A stretch of DNA of 7,546 nucleotides from DYTH01 sp964552725 (GTDB lineage: Bacteria; Desulfobacterota; Syntrophia; Syntrophales; UBA5619), in the NCBI GenBank assembly GCA_964552725.1, contig CAZKHU010000122.1, forward strand, positions 1-7,546, in the 5' to 3' direction. The first letter of the stretch is position 1. Every line of letters starts with the position of its first letter. The position numbers were made by a program, and so were the translations under genes. Positions 5,687-7,546 of the stretch are shown in pieces. Below the pieces are notes generated by a model, which saw only the letters and a program-made list of their open reading frames with translations, searched no databases and had not been told where the DNA came from.

Positions 5687-6283
5687 TTATTTTACTGATT
5701 CCCATTTCATCTCAAACGCTTGAATCTCAGGATGAGAAACAATCAGATGCCATACCACAGCCTGAAAGGCCTCTGTATGCGGCGTCACCGTTGCCGAATT
5801 GACTGTTGGAATAATGACGCAGGCATCGGCAACTTTGGCCGTATAGCCGCCATCCCTCCCGACAATGCCGAATATCTTGGCCCCGACTTCTTTTGCATGT
5901 TTCAGCGAGGCAACAATGTTGGCACTGATATTCTTCTCTGCATTACCGCCCCCAACGGAAAATACGAAAATTCCGTCTTTGTTGCTGAGTCGGCTGCCCT
6001 TTAACCAATTCACAAACGCCGTATCCCAGCCATCGTCATTGATGCGGGCGGTAAGCTCAGATACATTGTCGGTCGGAGCATAAGATTCGATACCCGCTAT
6101 CTTCCTAAAATCATTGACGGCATGGGCAGCGTTCCCCGCCCCACCACCAACACCCAAGAAAAACAAACGGCCTTGATTCGCTCTGATAATCTTCACCTCA
6201 GCAACGATTTTACCAATCACTGCAGCGTCGATCATATCAACAATTTTATGGACTTCCTGAAAGTATTCTTCAATATAAGCCAT
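5687..6283 (-). CDS. SIS-domain phosphosugar isomerase, GmhA-like
   Basis: A 198-residue single SIS-domain protein resembling phosphoheptose isomerase GmhA, which turns sedoheptulose 7-phosphate into D-glycero-D-manno-heptose 7-phosphate. An N-terminal helix (1-35) leads to FFLGVGGGAGNAAHAVNDF (41-59), where GmhA has its GNGGS...H motif. TDNVSELTARINDDGWDTAF (71-90) matches the GNDFGF region, FSVGGGNAEKN (108-118) the STSGNS phosphate loop, then KEVGAKIFGIVGRDGG (131-146) and PHTEAFQAVVWHLIVSHP (168-185). Both phosphate-binding serine motifs read VGGG here, and the GmhA catalytic Glu65/His180 positions are not plainly kept (D58; W178 with H179 beside it). It therefore belongs to a divergent SIS subfamily and the substrate is uncertain. 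The ATG at 6283 has GGAGG 6 bases upstream, overlapping the end of the kinase gene (3-bp gap), so translation is probably coupled. The transaldolase follows after 21 bp. Confidence 0.85.
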   Translation of the reverse strand: MAYIEEYFQEVHKIVDMIDAAVIGKIVAEVKIIRANQGRLFFLGVGGGAGNAAHAVNDFRKIAGIESYAPTDNVSELTARINDDGWDTAFVNWLKGSRLSNKDGIFVFSVGGGNAEKNISANIVASLKHAKEVGAKIFGIVGRDGGYTAKVADACVIIPTVNSATVTPHTEAFQAVVWHLIVSHPEIQAFEMKWESVK

Positions 6284-6286
6284 CCA

Positions 6287-7468
6287 CTACCTCCCTATTC
6301 CGTAATCTAAGTGTGTCGGCAGCGCGGGTGCAATGGCTGCCAGATACTCCATCCCATTTTCTGTAACCGCATACTGAGCAGGATTATAAAACCTTTCGTC
6401 AACGAATCTATGTATAGTCTCAATGCCTGAGACCTGCGCCAGCGGGTACTGGCCGACAGAAAATTTGTTATCCTTGCGCTGTGCGGTAACCAATACCGGA
6501 CCGTTGATACCCTCCTGCAATAGTCGAATTGCCTCTTTCCCCAGATTCTTCCCCCAAGTCAGGTCCATTTCCCCTGGTGCGCCTGAACGATAAAGGTAGG
6601 ACGGATTGACACTATTCACATTTCTCGTATCAAATTTGCCCTTTAAATCTTCTTTCAGTCTTTTTGCCAGCACCTCCGCGGCACCCTTAAAGCGTGGATG
6701 ACCGAAGTCGTCTTTCTCGTTTTCATCCGCGCTTAGCGATGCCCCGTTCTTCCATCTTGCACCCTCGGCTACCACGATGACGAGGTGTTTGCGCTCCAGA
6801 TATCGCTCGCACACAAGGTCATGAAATATTTTATAATCAATAGGAAATTCAGGAACAACGATAAAATCCGGATGCCCCATCCCAGACGCCAAGGCTAACC
6901 ACCCTGCATGCATCCCCATTGATTCAACAACCATCAATCGTTCGTGAGAATATGCCGTCGTCCGCAGACCGTGATGCAAGCTGATAAAGTCGGATATTTT
7001 CCGAGCGGCCGTGGGATATCCCAGTGTAAAATAATTAGTGATATCTTCCGGCTTAATCGTTTGCGCACCGGATGGGATAATTCCCACATCATTATCAATC
7101 GTCTTACTGATCAGGATCTGGGGGATGTTTTCCAAATAGAAACAATTCGATAAGGTATCCTCACCCCCGATCACGATCAGGCCATCGACGCCGAGTTTTT
7201 TGAGATTATCTAAAACGATTTGTGGCCCGTCTTTGACTTGGCGAAGATTCACGCGTGACGATTTTAGAATCGTCCCACCAATGATCGGGTCTATGTTGAT
7301 TTCCGCAAGGTCAATAAAATTATTATCAAGAATTCCCTGCCAACCTTTGATAAATCCAAGTAACTCGATGTGATCATTGGTAGCCGCCTCTTTTGCAGCG
7401 GCAATTACTGCGTTCAACGGTTGTACGTCCCCGCCGCCAGTCAGGATTCCAAATTTCTTTCTCCCCAT
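6287..7468 (-). CDS. PFK-family (probably PPi-type) phosphosugar kinase
   Basis: A 393-residue member of the phosphofructokinase family, which adds a phosphate to C1 of fructose 6-phosphate or related ketose phosphates. Motifs in order: GGGDVQPLN (11-19), GGTILKSSR (64-72, R72 as in E. coli), GGEDTL (101-106), SKTIDND (121-127, with the catalytic Asp), YPTAARKISDF (151-161), VESMGMHAGW (181-190), VVAEGA and RSGAPGEMD. D104 in GGED and K122 before TIDND are the residues that usually mark pyrophosphate rather than ATP as donor. Two positions are odd: the usual GGGDxPGLN turn is VQPLN, and the Arg of MGRHAGW (Arg171 in E. coli) is Met186, so the substrate may not be fructose 6-phosphate. The ATG at 7468 shares one base with the upstream stop (TAATG) and has AAGGA about 11 bases upstream. 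It is clustered with an isomerase and transaldolase, which argues for polysaccharide-sugar metabolism over glycolysis. Confidence 0.88.
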   Translation of the reverse strand: MGRKKFGILTGGGDVQPLNAVIAAAKEAATNDHIELLGFIKGWQGILDNNFIDLAEINIDPIIGGTILKSSRVNLRQVKDGPQIVLDNLKKLGVDGLIVIGGEDTLSNCFYLENIPQILISKTIDNDVGIIPSGAQTIKPEDITNYFTLGYPTAARKISDFISLHHGLRTTAYSHERLMVVESMGMHAGWLALASGMGHPDFIVVPEFPIDYKIFHDLVCERYLERKHLVIVVAEGARWKNGASLSADENEKDDFGHPRFKGAAEVLAKRLKEDLKGKFDTRNVNSVNPSYLYRSGAPGEMDLTWGKNLGKEAIRLLQEGINGPVLVTAQRKDNKFSVGQYPLAQVSGIETIHRFVDERFYNPAQYAVTENGMEYLAAIAPALPTHLDYGIGR

Positions 7469-7546
7469 TATGCGATATTTCCTTTTTCTATCTTCGATTT
7501 GAAATATTCAATGGTTTCGTTCAGCCCTTTGTGGGAACCAATTTCA
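7468..7546 (-). CDS. NAD-dependent epimerase/dehydratase-like protein, C-terminal end only
   Basis: The last 25 codons and the TAA stop (7470-7468) of a gene entering from the right edge. The tail EIGSHKGLNETIEYFKSKIE fits the C-terminus of extended short-chain dehydrogenases that act on sugar nucleotides, where a GLxxTIEYF helix is typical after a LGWxP-like segment. The stop overlaps the kinase ATG as TAATG, so the two are translationally coupled and share an operon. A nucleotide-sugar epimerase, dehydratase or decarboxylase is the best guess; 25 residues cannot tell these apart. Confidence 0.55.
   Translation of the reverse strand, partial: EIGSHKGLNETIEYFKSKIEKGNIA

Noticed and set aside
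6287..7468. Housekeeping glycolytic pfkA
   Set aside because: Gene context is a polysaccharide operon and two conserved active-site positions are changed, so a standard glycolytic label would overstate what is known.

Overview
The window reads as bacterial chromosome, with nearly all coding on the minus strand. It has two functional halves. Gene types and repeats would suit a Gram-negative environmental bacterium, perhaps a Desulfobacterota/deltaproteobacterial or similar lineage. The hints are an EPS-type polyprenyl sugar transferase of the kind found in exosortase/PEP-CTERM loci, a TCATTCCCG-type palindrome, and GAGTTTT-rich spacer repeats. This is an impression from memory of such genomes; nothing here fixes the taxon.

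Right half (7546 down to 3614, read leftward): a tight operon for surface-sugar metabolism. In order of transcription it holds the last 25 residues of an NAD-dependent epimerase/dehydratase-like protein, a PFK-family phosphosugar kinase, a SIS-domain (GmhA-like) phosphosugar isomerase, a transaldolase, and a polyprenyl-phosphate sugar-1-phosphate transferase that would load the first sugar onto the lipid carrier. Gaps are between -1 and 21 bp, and most starts have good Shine-Dalgarno sequences. Transaldolase plus GmhA-like isomerase plus phosphosugar kinase plus epimerase suggests local production of an unusual, possibly seven-carbon, sugar for a polysaccharide. The kinase and isomerase both carry changes at residues that are conserved in their textbook relatives.

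Middle (3613 to 2147): an AbiE type IV toxin-antitoxin pair (AbiEi antitoxin, AbiEii nucleotidyltransferase toxin). It has its own promoter embedded in inverted repeats, and a 70-bp AT-rich palindrome lies between the two genes and runs into the antitoxin stop codon.

Left (2154 to 1): a DUF1016/YhcG-type protein that keeps its N-terminal domain but stops before the PDDEXK nuclease core, followed by a short spacer with a palindrome. After that comes an unrecognised cluster: a possible 52-aa ORF, a 216-aa hypothetical protein and the first 160 codons of another hypothetical protein that runs off the left edge. The left half looks like an accessory/defence-type region next to a polysaccharide locus. 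I saw no tRNA, rRNA, CRISPR array or transposase.
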